From Sphingomonas kyeonggiensis (lineage in GTDB: Bacteria; Pseudomonadota; Alphaproteobacteria; Sphingomonadales; Sphingomonadaceae), in the NCBI RefSeq assembly GCF_014196745.1, contig NZ_JACIEH010000001.1, positions 620,001 through 684,000 of the forward strand: 64,000 nt of DNA, in the 5' to 3' direction. The notes under the pieces were generated by a model that did not search any database, was not told the DNA's origin, and saw nothing but the letters and a program-made list of their open reading frames with translations. The translations under genes and the position numbers were made by a program. Shown piece by piece: positions 1 through 7,114 of the stretch (the stretch's first letter is position 1; each line of letters starts with the position of its first letter).

Positions 1-860
1 TGCAGGGCGTGGTTGCGCTCGTTCTGGCTATGCTCGCCCGACAGCGCCACTGCGGAGAAGCCGCGCTCGACCAGCGTGGCGTGGAGGTGGCGGACATTGT
101 CGCGCGTCGCGCAGAACAGGATCGCCGTCTCCGCCTCGTGGAAGCGCAGCAGGTTGATCACTGCATGCTCGATGTCCGACGGGCTGACCGTGACGGCCTG
201 ATAGCTGATGTCGCCGTGGCCGCGGTCTTCGCCGACCGTCGAGATGCGCAGCGCGTCGTTCTGGTAGCGCTTGGCCAGCGCCACGATCGGCTTCGGCATG
301 GTCGCCGAGAAGAGCAGGGTGCGGCGGGTGTCGGGTGCACCGTCGAGGATCGCCTCGAGATCGTCGCGGAAGCCCATGTCGAGCATCTCGTCGGCTTCGT
401 CGAGGACGACGGCGCGCAGCGCGGTGAGGTCGAGCGCGCCGCGCTCGAGATGGTCGCGCAGGCGCCCCGGGGTGCCGACGACGATGTGCGCGCCATAGTT
501 GAGCTGGCGGCGCTCCTTGGCAGCGTCCATGCCGCCGACGCAGGTGGCGATGCGCGCACCGGTGGGGCCGTAGAGCCAGATCAGCTCGCGGCTGACCTGC
601 AGGGCGAGTTCGCGGGTCGGTGCGATGATGAGGGCATGCGGTTCGCGGGTCGGCGCGATCTTGCCATCTTCGCCGAGTAGCTCGGGATGCATGGCCAGGC
701 CGAAGGCCACGGTCTTGCCCGAGCCGGTCTGGGCGGAGACGATGAGGTCGCGGCCCACGGCTTCGGGGGCGATGACGGCGGCCTGGACGGCCGTGGGCGC
801 GGCGTAACCACGCGCTGCGAGCGCTTCGGCGAGAAGCGCAGGGAGTTCAGCAAATGACAT
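1..860 (-). CDS. DEAD-box ATP-dependent RNA helicase, 5' part (3' end beyond window)
   Basis: About 286 codons are visible, starting at the ATG whose complement is 858-860 and running off the left edge. The ATP-binding core carries the expected motifs in order: a Q-motif region at the N-terminus, motif I AQTGSGKT, motif Ia PTRELALQ, TPGR, the DEAD box and a SAT motif. A helicase C-like domain follows (AILFCATRDNVRHL). These enzymes unwind short RNA duplexes in ribosome assembly or RNA decay, so a cytoplasmic role fits. The C-terminal tail that would separate DeaD/CsdA, RhlE or DbpA types is not visible, so no symbol is given. Confidence 0.93.
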   Translation of the reverse strand, partial: MSFAELPALLAEALAARGYAAPTAVQAAVIAPEAVGRDLIVSAQTGSGKTVAFGLAMHPELLGEDGKIAPTREPHALIIAPTRELALQVSRELIWLYGPTGARIATCVGGMDAAKERRQLNYGAHIVVGTPGRLRDHLERGALDLTALRAVVLDEADEMLDMGFRDDLEAILDGAPDTRRTLLFSATMPKPIVALAKRYQNDALRISTVGEDRGHGDISYQAVTVSPSDIEHAVINLLRFHEAETAILFCATRDNVRHLHATLVERGFSAVALSGEHSQNERNHAL

Positions 861-995
861 GAGACCCCGCACATGGGCTCGAAGGGCCCTTACCGCAAGG
901 GAAAAGAGGGTTGACGGCGAGCGGCGTCGCTTTGTGTCGTCGAAGCCGGTGGTTGAGCAACTAAATGGCGGATTCCGGCGGTTTTCGGTTGTCGC

Positions 996-1012
996 TTGTA
1001 AATTCTTTACAA
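996..1012. promoter_or_regulatory. 17-bp perfect palindrome upstream of the helicase gene
   Basis: TTGTAAA-ttc-TTTACAA is a perfect inverted repeat about 135 bp upstream of the helicase start, in a locally AT-rich patch of an otherwise GC-rich region. Its symmetry and position suggest a dimeric regulator site or part of the promoter. No regulator can be named from the sequence. Confidence 0.35.
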
Positions 1013-1122
1013 CGGAAACGTTGAATCCCTTGAATCGCCTTCGTGCGCGCGGGGCAAGGGACTCGGGCTGGAATTGCATCTCCGAGGGTAGATCAGACGA
1101 AATCCTATTTTGCCAGCCTTCA

Positions 1123-1149
1123 CTCCCCCTCCCTTGCGGGGAGGGGGAG
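1123..1149. terminator. GC-rich hairpin between the helicase region and the qorB-like gene
   Basis: CTCCCCCTCCC and GGGAGGGGGAG form perfect 11-bp arms around a short loop. It lies just beyond the stop codon of the minus-strand reductase gene and may end its transcript, although there is no T run. It resembles other CCCTCTCCC-type palindromes in this window. The remaining bases of 861-1156 show no convincing gene. Confidence 0.45.
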
Positions 1150-1156
1150 CGGAAGA

Positions 1157-2002
1157 TCAGCCGATCAGCGCCTTGACGCCATCCGCCAGGCTAACGGTCG
1201 GGCGGCCGATGAGCCGCGACAGGGTGTGGCCGTCGTCGAACAGCGCGCCCTTGGCGATTTCCACGTCCCAGCCGGCGAGCATCTCGGCGAAGGGGGCGGG
1301 GACGCCGGCGCCGGTGAGGGCGGCGGCATAGTCGGCCGGGGCAAGGTTCTGGAACGGGATGTCGCGGCCGGTCTGGCGCGAGAGCTCGGCGGCGAGATCG
1401 GCGAGGGTGAAGGCGGTGTCGCCGGCCAGCTCGTAGATCTTGCCCGCATGGTCCGCGCCGGCCAGCACCGCGACCGCGGCATCGGCATAGTCGGCACGCG
1501 CGGCGGCGGCGATGCGGCCCTGGCCGGCGGCGCCGATCAGCGCGCCATGGGCGAGCGCGCCCTGCACGCTGGCGGCGTAATTCTCGACATACCAGCCGTT
1601 GCGCAGGAAGGTGTAGGGGATGCCCGAGGCGAGGATCAGCTTCTCGGTGAAGAGATGCTCGCTCGCCAGGCTGAGCGCGCTGGTGTCGGCCCGCAACAGG
1701 CTGGTGTAGACGATGCGGCCGATGCCGGCCTGCTTCGCCGCCTCGACCACCGCCGCGTGCTGGGCTTCGCGCTTGCCGACCTCGCTCGACGAGATGAGCA
1801 GCAGCGTGTCCACGCCGGCGAGGGCGGCCGACAGCGTCTCGGGCCGGTCATAGTCGAAGATGCGCGCGGCGACACCGAGGTCGGCGGCCTTTTCCGGGCT
1901 GCGGGCCAGGGCGACGATCTGGTCGGCGGGCAGCTTGCCCTTGAGCTTGTCGATGACGAGACGGCCGAGCTGGCCGGTGGCTCCGGTGATGGCGATGGTC
2001 AT
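1157..2002 (-). CDS. NAD(P)H-binding NmrA-like quinone oxidoreductase (QorB/YtfG type)
   Basis: A 281-residue protein starting MTIAITGATGQLGRLVIDKL, a typical atypical-SDR Rossmann glycine motif (TGATGQLG) at residues 6-13. The rest matches the NmrA/QorB layout, with conserved segments around LLLISSSEVG and RNGWYVENY. QorB-like enzymes reduce quinones with NADPH in the cytosol. It is divergent from an HxlR regulator, the same arrangement as ytfG/ytfH in Escherichia coli, which supports electrophile- or quinone-responsive control. An ATG start at 2002 is preferred over longer in-frame extensions because the Rossmann motif begins directly after it. Confidence 0.88.
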   Translation of the reverse strand: MTIAITGATGQLGRLVIDKLKGKLPADQIVALARSPEKAADLGVAARIFDYDRPETLSAALAGVDTLLLISSSEVGKREAQHAAVVEAAKQAGIGRIVYTSLLRADTSALSLASEHLFTEKLILASGIPYTFLRNGWYVENYAASVQGALAHGALIGAAGQGRIAAAARADYADAAVAVLAGADHAGKIYELAGDTAFTLADLAAELSRQTGRDIPFQNLAPADYAAALTGAGVPAPFAEMLAGWDVEIAKGALFDDGHTLSRLIGRPTVSLADGVKALIG

Positions 2003-2050
2003 GTGTCCGTTCCTTCTTGGCGGGTGACGGACATCCAGATATTGGCCTTG

Positions 2051-2065
2051 CTTACTATTCGTAAG
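2051..2065. promoter_or_regulatory. Probable HxlR operator in the divergent promoter
   Basis: CTTAC-tattc-GTAAG is a 15-bp palindrome between the two divergent genes, and a further GTAAG half-site begins at 2079, 18 bp from the first. The palindrome falls in the spacer of plausible promoters for both directions: TTGGCC/TACATA rightward and TTACGA/TATCTG leftward. Such a site suits autoregulation and repression of the reductase gene by the adjacent HxlR protein. The binding is inferred. Confidence 0.55.
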
Positions 2066-2084
2066 TACATACATCGAGGTAAGT

Positions 2085-2474
2085 ATGGAAAAAGATCTCG
2101 AACCCTTCTCGACCCGGGTGCGCCGTGGCGCGGTGCTGGAGCGCAATTGCCCGTCGCGCGAGGTGCTGAAGCACGTCACCAGCCAATGGGGCGTGCTGAT
2201 CCTGATCGTGCTGGAAGGCGGCACGCACCGCTTCAGCGAGCTGCGCCGCAAGGTCGACGGGGTGAGCGAGCGGATGCTGGCGCAGACGCTGCAATGGCTG
2301 GAGGGCGACGGGCTGGTCGAGCGGATCGCCTATCCGGTGGTGCCGCCCCATGTGGAATACAGCCTGACCCCGATCGGGCGCGAGGCGGCCGGGCATATCC
2401 GCGCGCTGGCCGACTGGATCGAAGTCCGGCTGCCGGACATCTGCGATGCGCAGGCGGCACGGGTGGCGGCGTAA
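2085..2474 (+). CDS. HxlR-family transcriptional regulator
   Basis: A 129-residue winged-helix protein of normal HxlR length. The N-terminal cysteine context NCPSREVL, the HTH core (FSELRRKVDGVSERMLAQTL) and the wing with YPVVPPHVEYSLTPIG are characteristic. In redox-sensing relatives (YodB, HypR, QorR) the N-terminal Cys senses quinones or disulfide stress, and here Cys22 occupies that position. The GTAAG sequence just before the ATG doubles as a half-operator. Divergent to the QorB-like reductase, it most likely represses that gene and itself. Confidence 0.9.
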   Translation: MEKDLEPFSTRVRRGAVLERNCPSREVLKHVTSQWGVLILIVLEGGTHRFSELRRKVDGVSERMLAQTLQWLEGDGLVERIAYPVVPPHVEYSLTPIGREAAGHIRALADWIEVRLPDICDAQAARVAA

Positions 2475-2485
2475 GGCGCATTTCT

Positions 2486-2614
2486 CCCGCTCCCTCTGGG
2501 AGCGGGAAGGGGCCCGCGAGCGTAGCGAGTGGGAAGGGTGAGGGTAGCCTTACCTTACGACCCTCACCCTTCCGCTGCCTTCGGCAGCTCCCTCCCTCTC
2601 CCAATGGGAGAGGG
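2486..2614. repeat. Cluster of three palindromes between convergent genes
   Basis: Three perfect inverted repeats lie in series: CCCGCTCCC/GGGAGCGGG (2486-2506), GGAAGGGTGAGGGT/ACCCTCACCCTTCC (2532-2573) and CCCTCTCCC/GGGAGAGGG (2594-2614). The same words recur near 16.6-16.8, 19.2-19.35 and 23.5 kb, so this is a REP-like intergenic repeat. Being between convergent genes, it can also serve as a two-way terminator. Confidence 0.7.
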
Positions 2615-2622
2615 AATTCAGC

Positions 2623-4011
2623 TCAGAAGCTTGCCCAATCCTCCACCGGCTTCGATGCCTTTGCGACGGGGGCGGCGAGCGGCTTGACCGGGGAGACATA
2701 GCCGCGTGGCTTGCCCGGCTTTTGCGGGCGCGCGGGCAGGCTGGTGCGGGCCGCGGCGCCGACATCGAACTTCGACGCCTGCTCGCTGAGCGCAGTGACT
2801 TCGCTGGCCAGGCTGCGCGCTGCGGCGGTGGATTCCTCGACCATCGCGGCATTCTGCTGGGTCGCCTGGTCCATCGTGCCGATCGCGGCGCTGATCTGGG
2901 TGATCGCGGTGGCCTGGGCCTGATTGTCGCCAGCCATCTGGCTGAGCAGCGCATGGACCTCACCGACGTCGCTCGAGATGCCTGCAAAGGCACCATCGAC
3001 CTTCTGGACCATCGCGACGGCGGTGATGATGTCGGCCTGGGTATGGGTAAGCTGGTCGCGGGCGCGGCCGGCCTCTTCCTCGGCGCGCATGGCCAGGGCG
3101 GAGACCAGGTCGGCGACGACCGCGAAGCCGCGGCCCGCCTCGCCGGCGCGGCCCGCTTCCACCGCGGCGTTCATCGCGAGGACGCGCGTCTGGAAGGCGA
3201 TCTTGTCGAGACCTTCGATCACGCTGTCGATGCCCTTGGCGCTGTCGGCCACGCGGGTCATCGCCTCCACGGCCTCTTCGGCGATCACCCGGCCATCGGA
3301 CACGGTGGCGATGGCGCCATCGGCGCGTTCCACCGTGCGACTGGCCGCTGCGGCGGTTGCCTTGAGGCGATTGTCCATCTGGGAGACCGCGGCGGTGGTT
3401 TCCTCGAGGCTCGCGGCGTTCGCCTCGGTGCGGCGCGACAGGTCCTCGGAAGCCTCGGCGATCGAGCCCGAGCCGGTCTGGATCGCGGCGGTGCTTTCCA
3501 TCACCGTGCCGATCAGCCCGCGCAGCGCGGTGAGCGCGGCGTTGAAGTTGGTGCGGAGCCCGGCATAGCCCTGCGGGAAGTCGCTGCCGATCTCGGCGGT
3601 GAGGTCGCCATGCGAGAGGCGTTCGAGGCTGGAGCCGAGACGGGTGACCGCGTGCGCCTGTTCCTCTCCCTGGCGGATCTGCTCGACGGCGTTGTCGCGG
3701 AAAGTGTGCATCGCCTTGGTCATGCGGCCGACACAGTCCTGATAGTTGGTGAACTCGATCGGGCTGTTCAGGTCGCCGGCGGCGAGTGCCTCCATGCGGA
3801 TGACGGTGGAGACATAGGGATCGGCGATCGCGGCGCGATAGCGGACGCACTGGACCGCGGCGCCGCCGATCAGCAGCGCGACGAGGGGCAGGGCGATCAT
3901 GGTGGGCGCGAGGAAGGCGACCAGCGCGACCAATGTCATGACACCGATCAGCGAAGCGAAGGCGACATAGAGCTTGAGACGTATGGGCGCGGTGGCCTGA
4001 AACCAGTGCAT
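2623..4011 (-). CDS. Methyl-accepting chemotaxis protein lacking a periplasmic sensor domain
   Basis: A 462-residue chemoreceptor. Two hydrophobic helices near residues 12-55 are separated by only a few residues, so there is no periplasmic ligand domain. Two HAMP-like segments follow (EALAAGDL, LERLSHGDL), then the MA signalling domain with the hairpin tip KIAFQTRVLAMNAAVEAGRA. The C-terminus DWASF resembles the CheR-tethering pentapeptide (aromatic-x-x-aromatic). The ATG at 4011 is chosen because AGGAGG lies just upstream; an in-frame extension to 4089 has no such site. Input is probably membrane or cytoplasmic state. No other che genes are in the window. Confidence 0.92.
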   Translation of the reverse strand: MHWFQATAPIRLKLYVAFASLIGVMTLVALVAFLAPTMIALPLVALLIGGAAVQCVRYRAAIADPYVSTVIRMEALAAGDLNSPIEFTNYQDCVGRMTKAMHTFRDNAVEQIRQGEEQAHAVTRLGSSLERLSHGDLTAEIGSDFPQGYAGLRTNFNAALTALRGLIGTVMESTAAIQTGSGSIAEASEDLSRRTEANAASLEETTAAVSQMDNRLKATAAAASRTVERADGAIATVSDGRVIAEEAVEAMTRVADSAKGIDSVIEGLDKIAFQTRVLAMNAAVEAGRAGEAGRGFAVVADLVSALAMRAEEEAGRARDQLTHTQADIITAVAMVQKVDGAFAGISSDVGEVHALLSQMAGDNQAQATAITQISAAIGTMDQATQQNAAMVEESTAAARSLASEVTALSEQASKFDVGAAARTSLPARPQKPGKPRGYVSPVKPLAAPVAKASKPVEDWASF

Positions 4012-4243
4012 CGAAGTCCTCCTGAGCGGCCCCGGGAGGTACGCGCCCGGGAAACCTGGCGCCCGCGGGGTAGAGAACCCGTTGGACAAGCCCTTTTTAG
4101 GCGGCTCAGACGCGAAACGTTCGCAGCTGCACCAAATTCAATACGGGGATTTACGGAAGCGATTACTTCGAAATGGTGCAAGTGCATGGAAATGCAGGAA
4201 AACCGGAAAGCAACGGCTTAGTGGTCGTTCCTGCGAAATCTGG

Positions 4244-5407
4244 CTAGAGCGCCAGCCCTGCCGCACGGCCGCTCGCCCAGGCCCATTGGAAATTGTAGCC
4301 GCCGAGCCAGCCGGTGACGTCCACCGCCTCGCCGATCGCGTAGAGGCCGGGGACCTTGCGGGCCTCCATGGTCTGCGAGCTGAGTTCCGCCGTGCTGATC
4401 CCGCCGATGGTGACTTCGGCCTTGGCATAGCCTTCGGTGCCGTTGGGCAGGAACTGCCAGTCGGCGAGCCGGCGGGCGGCTTCGTCGAGCGCGCGGTCCG
4501 GCGTGTTGGCCAGTTCGGTGGCGAGCGCGAGCTTCTCGGCCAGCGCATCGGCGAGCCGGGCGGGCAGGGCCTCGCCGAGCAGCTTGCGCAGGGTGACGCG
4601 GGGCCGGGCGCGCTTGGCGGCGAGCAGCCAGCCGGGCTCGGCTTGCGGGAGGAAGTCGATGCCGATGGGCTCGCCGTGGCGCCAGTAGCTCGACACCTGG
4701 AGGATGGCGGGGCCCGATAGCCCTCGGTGGGTGAACAGCGCCGCCTCGCGGAAGCTTGCCTTGCCGGCGCGGGCGGTGACGTCGGTCGAGACGCCGGACA
4801 GTTCGCGGAACAGGGCTTCCTCGCCGCTCAGGGTCAGCGGGACGAGGGCGGGGCGGGGCTCGACGATCTTCAGGCCGAAGCGGCGGGCGAAGTCATAGGC
4901 GAAGCCGGTGGCGCCCATTTTCGGGATGGAGGGGCCGCCGGTGGCGAGGACGAGGGCCGGGGCCTCGGCGATACGCGCGCCGCAGGTGACGCGCCAGCGG
5001 GCATCGGCATGCTCGACCTGCGGGGCGTGGCCGAGCCAGATCTCGACTTTCCCCTGTGCGCATTCGTCGAGCAGCATGTCGACGATCTGGCGGGCCGAAC
5101 CGTCGCAGAAGAGCTGGCCCAGCGTCTTCTCGTGCCAGGCGATGCGGTGGCGCTCGACCAGGTCGAGGAAATCCTGCGCGGTGTAGCGGCCGAGCGCGGA
5201 CTTCATGAAGTGCGGGTTCTGCGAGAGGTAGCGATCCGGCGCGGTGCCGATATTGGTGAAGTTGCAGCGGCCGCCGCCGGAGATCAGGATCTTCTTGCCC
5301 GGGGCGTCGGCGTGATCGACCAGCAGCACGCGCTTGCCGCGCTGGCCGGCGGTGAGCGCGCACATCAGCCCCGCGGCGCCGGCTCCAAGGATGATCGCGT
5401 CGTACAT
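4244..5407 (-). CDS. YhiN/BaiN-family FAD-dependent oxidoreductase
   Basis: A 387-residue flavoprotein of the HI0933/YhiN family. The N-terminal dinucleotide motif ILGAGAAGLMCAL binds FAD, followed by the family signature GGGRCNFTN near residue 45. The C-terminus holds the second FAD motif (LYAIGEAVDVTGWLGGYNFQ). Relatives include BaiN; the physiological substrate of most members is unknown. The gene stands alone between a chemoreceptor and an exported small protein, so context gives little help. The start MYDAIILGAGAAG fits the family. Confidence 0.9.
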   Translation of the reverse strand: MYDAIILGAGAAGLMCALTAGQRGKRVLLVDHADAPGKKILISGGGRCNFTNIGTAPDRYLSQNPHFMKSALGRYTAQDFLDLVERHRIAWHEKTLGQLFCDGSARQIVDMLLDECAQGKVEIWLGHAPQVEHADARWRVTCGARIAEAPALVLATGGPSIPKMGATGFAYDFARRFGLKIVEPRPALVPLTLSGEEALFRELSGVSTDVTARAGKASFREAALFTHRGLSGPAILQVSSYWRHGEPIGIDFLPQAEPGWLLAAKRARPRVTLRKLLGEALPARLADALAEKLALATELANTPDRALDEAARRLADWQFLPNGTEGYAKAEVTIGGISTAELSSQTMEARKVPGLYAIGEAVDVTGWLGGYNFQWAWASGRAAGLAL

Positions 5408-5483
5408 TGGCCAGCGCCTAGCAGTTGTTCAGCCTGCGGCAAGCGGGCGTGACGGACGTTGCGCATCCGGAAGGAGATTGGGG

Positions 5484-5894
5484 ATGCATCTTCTGCTTGG
5501 GATGGCGCTGCTCGGCGCGTCTTTCGTCCAGGACGATCCGATCTGCGCGGACGTGCGGCGGCTGTCCGCCGCGATTGCCGAGCCGGGCGGCTATGAGGCG
5601 CTCCGCAAGAGCGATTTCGTGCCGCACCTGCCGATGTCCTGCCACCGCGGGGCGGAGGGCTATTTCTGCCACCGCACCCTGTTGCCTGCCGAGATCACGC
5701 ACGAGACCATGGCGGCGCGGATTGCGGCGTGCCTGCCCGGGGCGACGATCGCGCCCGGCGCGAAATGGCCCGGGCTCGAGCGCGCCGTGGTGACCGGCGG
5801 CGGGCTGGTGTTCGACCTGGAGGAAAGCGGCAGCGAGCGCGCCCATGTCGGGCGGATCCTGCAGATCGAGATGCGTCCGGCGCCGAAGCCCTAA
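5484..5894 (+). CDS. Small exported hypothetical protein
   Basis: A 136-residue protein with a hydrophobic N-terminus (MHLLLGMALLGASF) that looks like a short signal peptide, then a small domain with several cysteines (ICADV, MSCHRGAEGYFCH, AACLPG). The ATG at 5484 is chosen because AAGGAG lies 7 bp upstream; the longer frame from 5334 runs across the divergent flavoprotein gene and is unlikely. The Cys pattern suggests disulfide-stabilised folding in the periplasm. I do not recognise the family. Confidence 0.7.
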   Translation: MHLLLGMALLGASFVQDDPICADVRRLSAAIAEPGGYEALRKSDFVPHLPMSCHRGAEGYFCHRTLLPAEITHETMAARIAACLPGATIAPGAKWPGLERAVVTGGGLVFDLEESGSERAHVGRILQIEMRPAPKP

Positions 5895-5906
5895 TGGAGC
5901 GTGGCC

Positions 5907-6086
5907 CTAGTGGAGCTTGGCGATGCTGAGCCCGTCGAGCTTCGCGCGGTCCTTCACCGATTCCTCGCTGCGGGTGAGCGCCTTCGCGATCGCCTTCAGC
6001 GCCATGCCCTTCTTGGCGAGCGTGTGGAGCTTCTGGATCTCGTCGGCGCGCCAGGGCTGGCGGTGACGTTCGAACTTCTCGGCCAT
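5907..6086 (-). CDS. 59-residue SANT/Myb-like helix-turn-helix protein
   Basis: A very small, basic protein: MAEKFERHRQPWRADEIQKL, then a helix ending KKGMALKAIAKAL and a last helix with RSEESVKDRAKLDGL. The Trp in PWRADE, the acidic first helix and the IAkaL..R..SVk.R pattern match a single SANT/Myb-type trihelical module. AGGAGA sits 7 bp before the ATG. It lies downstream of a SWIB gene on the same strand, separated by a strong intrinsic terminator, so it is either expressed by read-through or has its own promoter. Binding to DNA or to a protein partner is inferred. Confidence 0.75.
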   Translation of the reverse strand: MAEKFERHRQPWRADEIQKLHTLAKKGMALKAIAKALTRSEESVKDRAKLDGLSIAKLH

Positions 6087-6104
6087 TGGGGTCTCCTAAA
6101 GCAA

Positions 6105-6134
6105 AAGGGCGGGCCCCGTGGGGAACCCGCCCTT
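6105..6134 (-). terminator. Intrinsic terminator after the SWIB gene
   Basis: On the minus strand AAGGGCGGG and CCCGCCCTT pair around a GC-rich core and are followed by TTTTGCTTT. This is a canonical stem plus T-rich tail, located between the SWIB stop at 6173 and the start of the SANT-like gene at 6086. Confidence 0.8.
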
Positions 6135-6172
6135 CGCGTTTTCAGCGGCGGGGCGCATCGCCCCGGCCCGGC

Positions 6173-6430
6173 TTACTTGACGTGCTTCGCGATGTGCTTG
6201 TTCATCTCGAACATCGTCACCTTGTCGGCGCCGAAGATCGGACGCAGCAGGTCGTCGGCGATGATCTCGCGCTTGTTCGCCGGGTTCTGCAGGTTGTTCT
6301 TCTTGATGTATTCCCACAGCTTGCTGACGATCTCGCTGCGCGGGAGATCCGCGGTGCCGACGATCTTGGCCAGCTCGGGCGAAGGGGTCACCGGCTTGGC
6401 GATGCCGCCGCGTGCTTTGGTCTCGGCCAT
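6173..6430 (-). CDS. SWIB/MDM2 domain mini-protein
   Basis: An 85-residue protein that is almost entirely one SWIB domain: TPSPELAKIVGTADLPRSEI, then KLWEYIKKNNLQ, then DDLLRPIFGADKVTMFEMNK. Single-domain SWIB proteins occur in many alphaproteobacteria and in chlamydiae, where one is fused to topoisomerase I; they are assumed to act on chromosome topology or as DNA-associated adaptors. A short Gly/Ala/Lys-rich N-terminus precedes the domain. Next to it lies a SANT-like mini-protein, so two chromatin-type modules are neighbours. Confidence 0.92.
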   Translation of the reverse strand: MAETKARGGIAKPVTPSPELAKIVGTADLPRSEIVSKLWEYIKKNNLQNPANKREIIADDLLRPIFGADKVTMFEMNKHIAKHVK

Positions 6431-6714
6431 AATGTTTCTCCTGTTCCTGCCCTGGACGGGCTATGCCTTCGTTAGCGCCAGCGGCGTGTGCGAACCCTTC
6501 CGCCGCCTTTCGCGCCTACGATGTACCGCGATGAGAGTGTTACTCCTCTCACCTGCAACCCTTTGATCGACACAAATCGCGTCTGTCTAGAGAGCAGATG
6601 CGCCGAGACGCCCTCGGAGAGCGACATTTTGGGGATAAGTCGGGTTAAACGGCCGGTAGGAGAGGGGAAAAGGCCATGCTAAGGGGGATTTTCACGAAGG
6701 AAGGGGAGAGCGGG

Positions 6715-6951
6715 ATGCGCGTTCTGGTGCTCGGCGGACTGGTGATTCTGGCCGGCTGCGGCGGTGGCGGGACCACCGGCACCAACTATTCCGATCCGCC
6801 CCCCATGGCCGAGATCGTCGCCACCCCGAGCCCCAAGGCGAGCGAGACGCCCGCGGCCGAGGAGGCCGTGACCAATGCGGCGGATGCGGCCGCGACGACC
6901 GACGAAGCGGTCAGCAATAGCGACGCTACGGCAGTCACAAACGTAATGTGA
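6715..6951 (+). CDS. Small Ala/Thr-rich lipoprotein
   Basis: A 78-residue protein with a clear lipoprotein signal: MRVLVLGGLVILAGC, the Cys at position 15 in an LAGC lipobox. The mature part is low complexity (Gly, Thr, Ala, Glu) and probably disordered, ending with no domain. AAGGGGAG precedes the ATG at 6715; an upstream ATG at 6676 has no comparable site and would bury the signal peptide. A similar pattern is seen in small envelope spacer lipoproteins. The function is unknown. Confidence 0.7.
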   Translation: MRVLVLGGLVILAGCGGGGTTGTNYSDPPPMAEIVATPSPKASETPAAEEAVTNAADAAATTDEAVSNSDATAVTNVM

Positions 6952-6992
6952 GTGGACAAGGCTGCGCGGGCTTGTCTAAAGGCATGCCCAAC

Positions 6993-7037
6993 ATGATGAC
7001 CCGCGCACTTCTCGGCCTGCGACTTATCCGCCCTTAG
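6993..7037 (+). CDS. Leucine-rich leader peptide before leuA
   Basis: ATG ATG ACC CGC GCA CTT CTC GGC CTG CGA CTT ATC CGC CCT TAG encodes MMTRALLGLRLIRP, with four Leu and one Ile in 14 residues. AAAGG lies 10 bp upstream. An ATG at 6984 in the same frame would add three residues. The stop codon falls inside the 5' arm of a perfect hairpin (7030-7070), and leuA starts 77 bp later. This is the layout expected for ribosome-mediated attenuation by leucyl-tRNA. No experiment supports it yet. Confidence 0.6.
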   Translation: MMTRALLGLRLIRP

Positions 7038-7070
7038 GGGCAGGACGCACATGCGCGCGCCCCTAAGGGC
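7030..7070 (+). promoter_or_regulatory. Attenuator-type hairpin in the leuA leader
   Basis: GCCCTTAGGGGC (7030-7041) and GCCCCTAAGGGC (7059-7070) are perfect 12-bp arms around a 17-nt loop. The 5' arm contains the TAG that ends the leader peptide, so a ribosome at that stop would block the hairpin while one stalled on the Leu codons would not. No T run follows, so it could be an antiterminator, a terminator needing Rho, or a structure that hides the leuA start. Confidence 0.55.
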
Positions 7071-7114
7071 ACTTCACAATTGAAATCGAAGTCTCCAGCC
7101 GAGAGAGAGCTGTC

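Noticed and set aside
6488..6682. 64-codon plus-strand frame upstream of the lipoprotein
   Set aside because: GTG start without Shine-Dalgarno, unusual composition and overlap with the probable promoter region.
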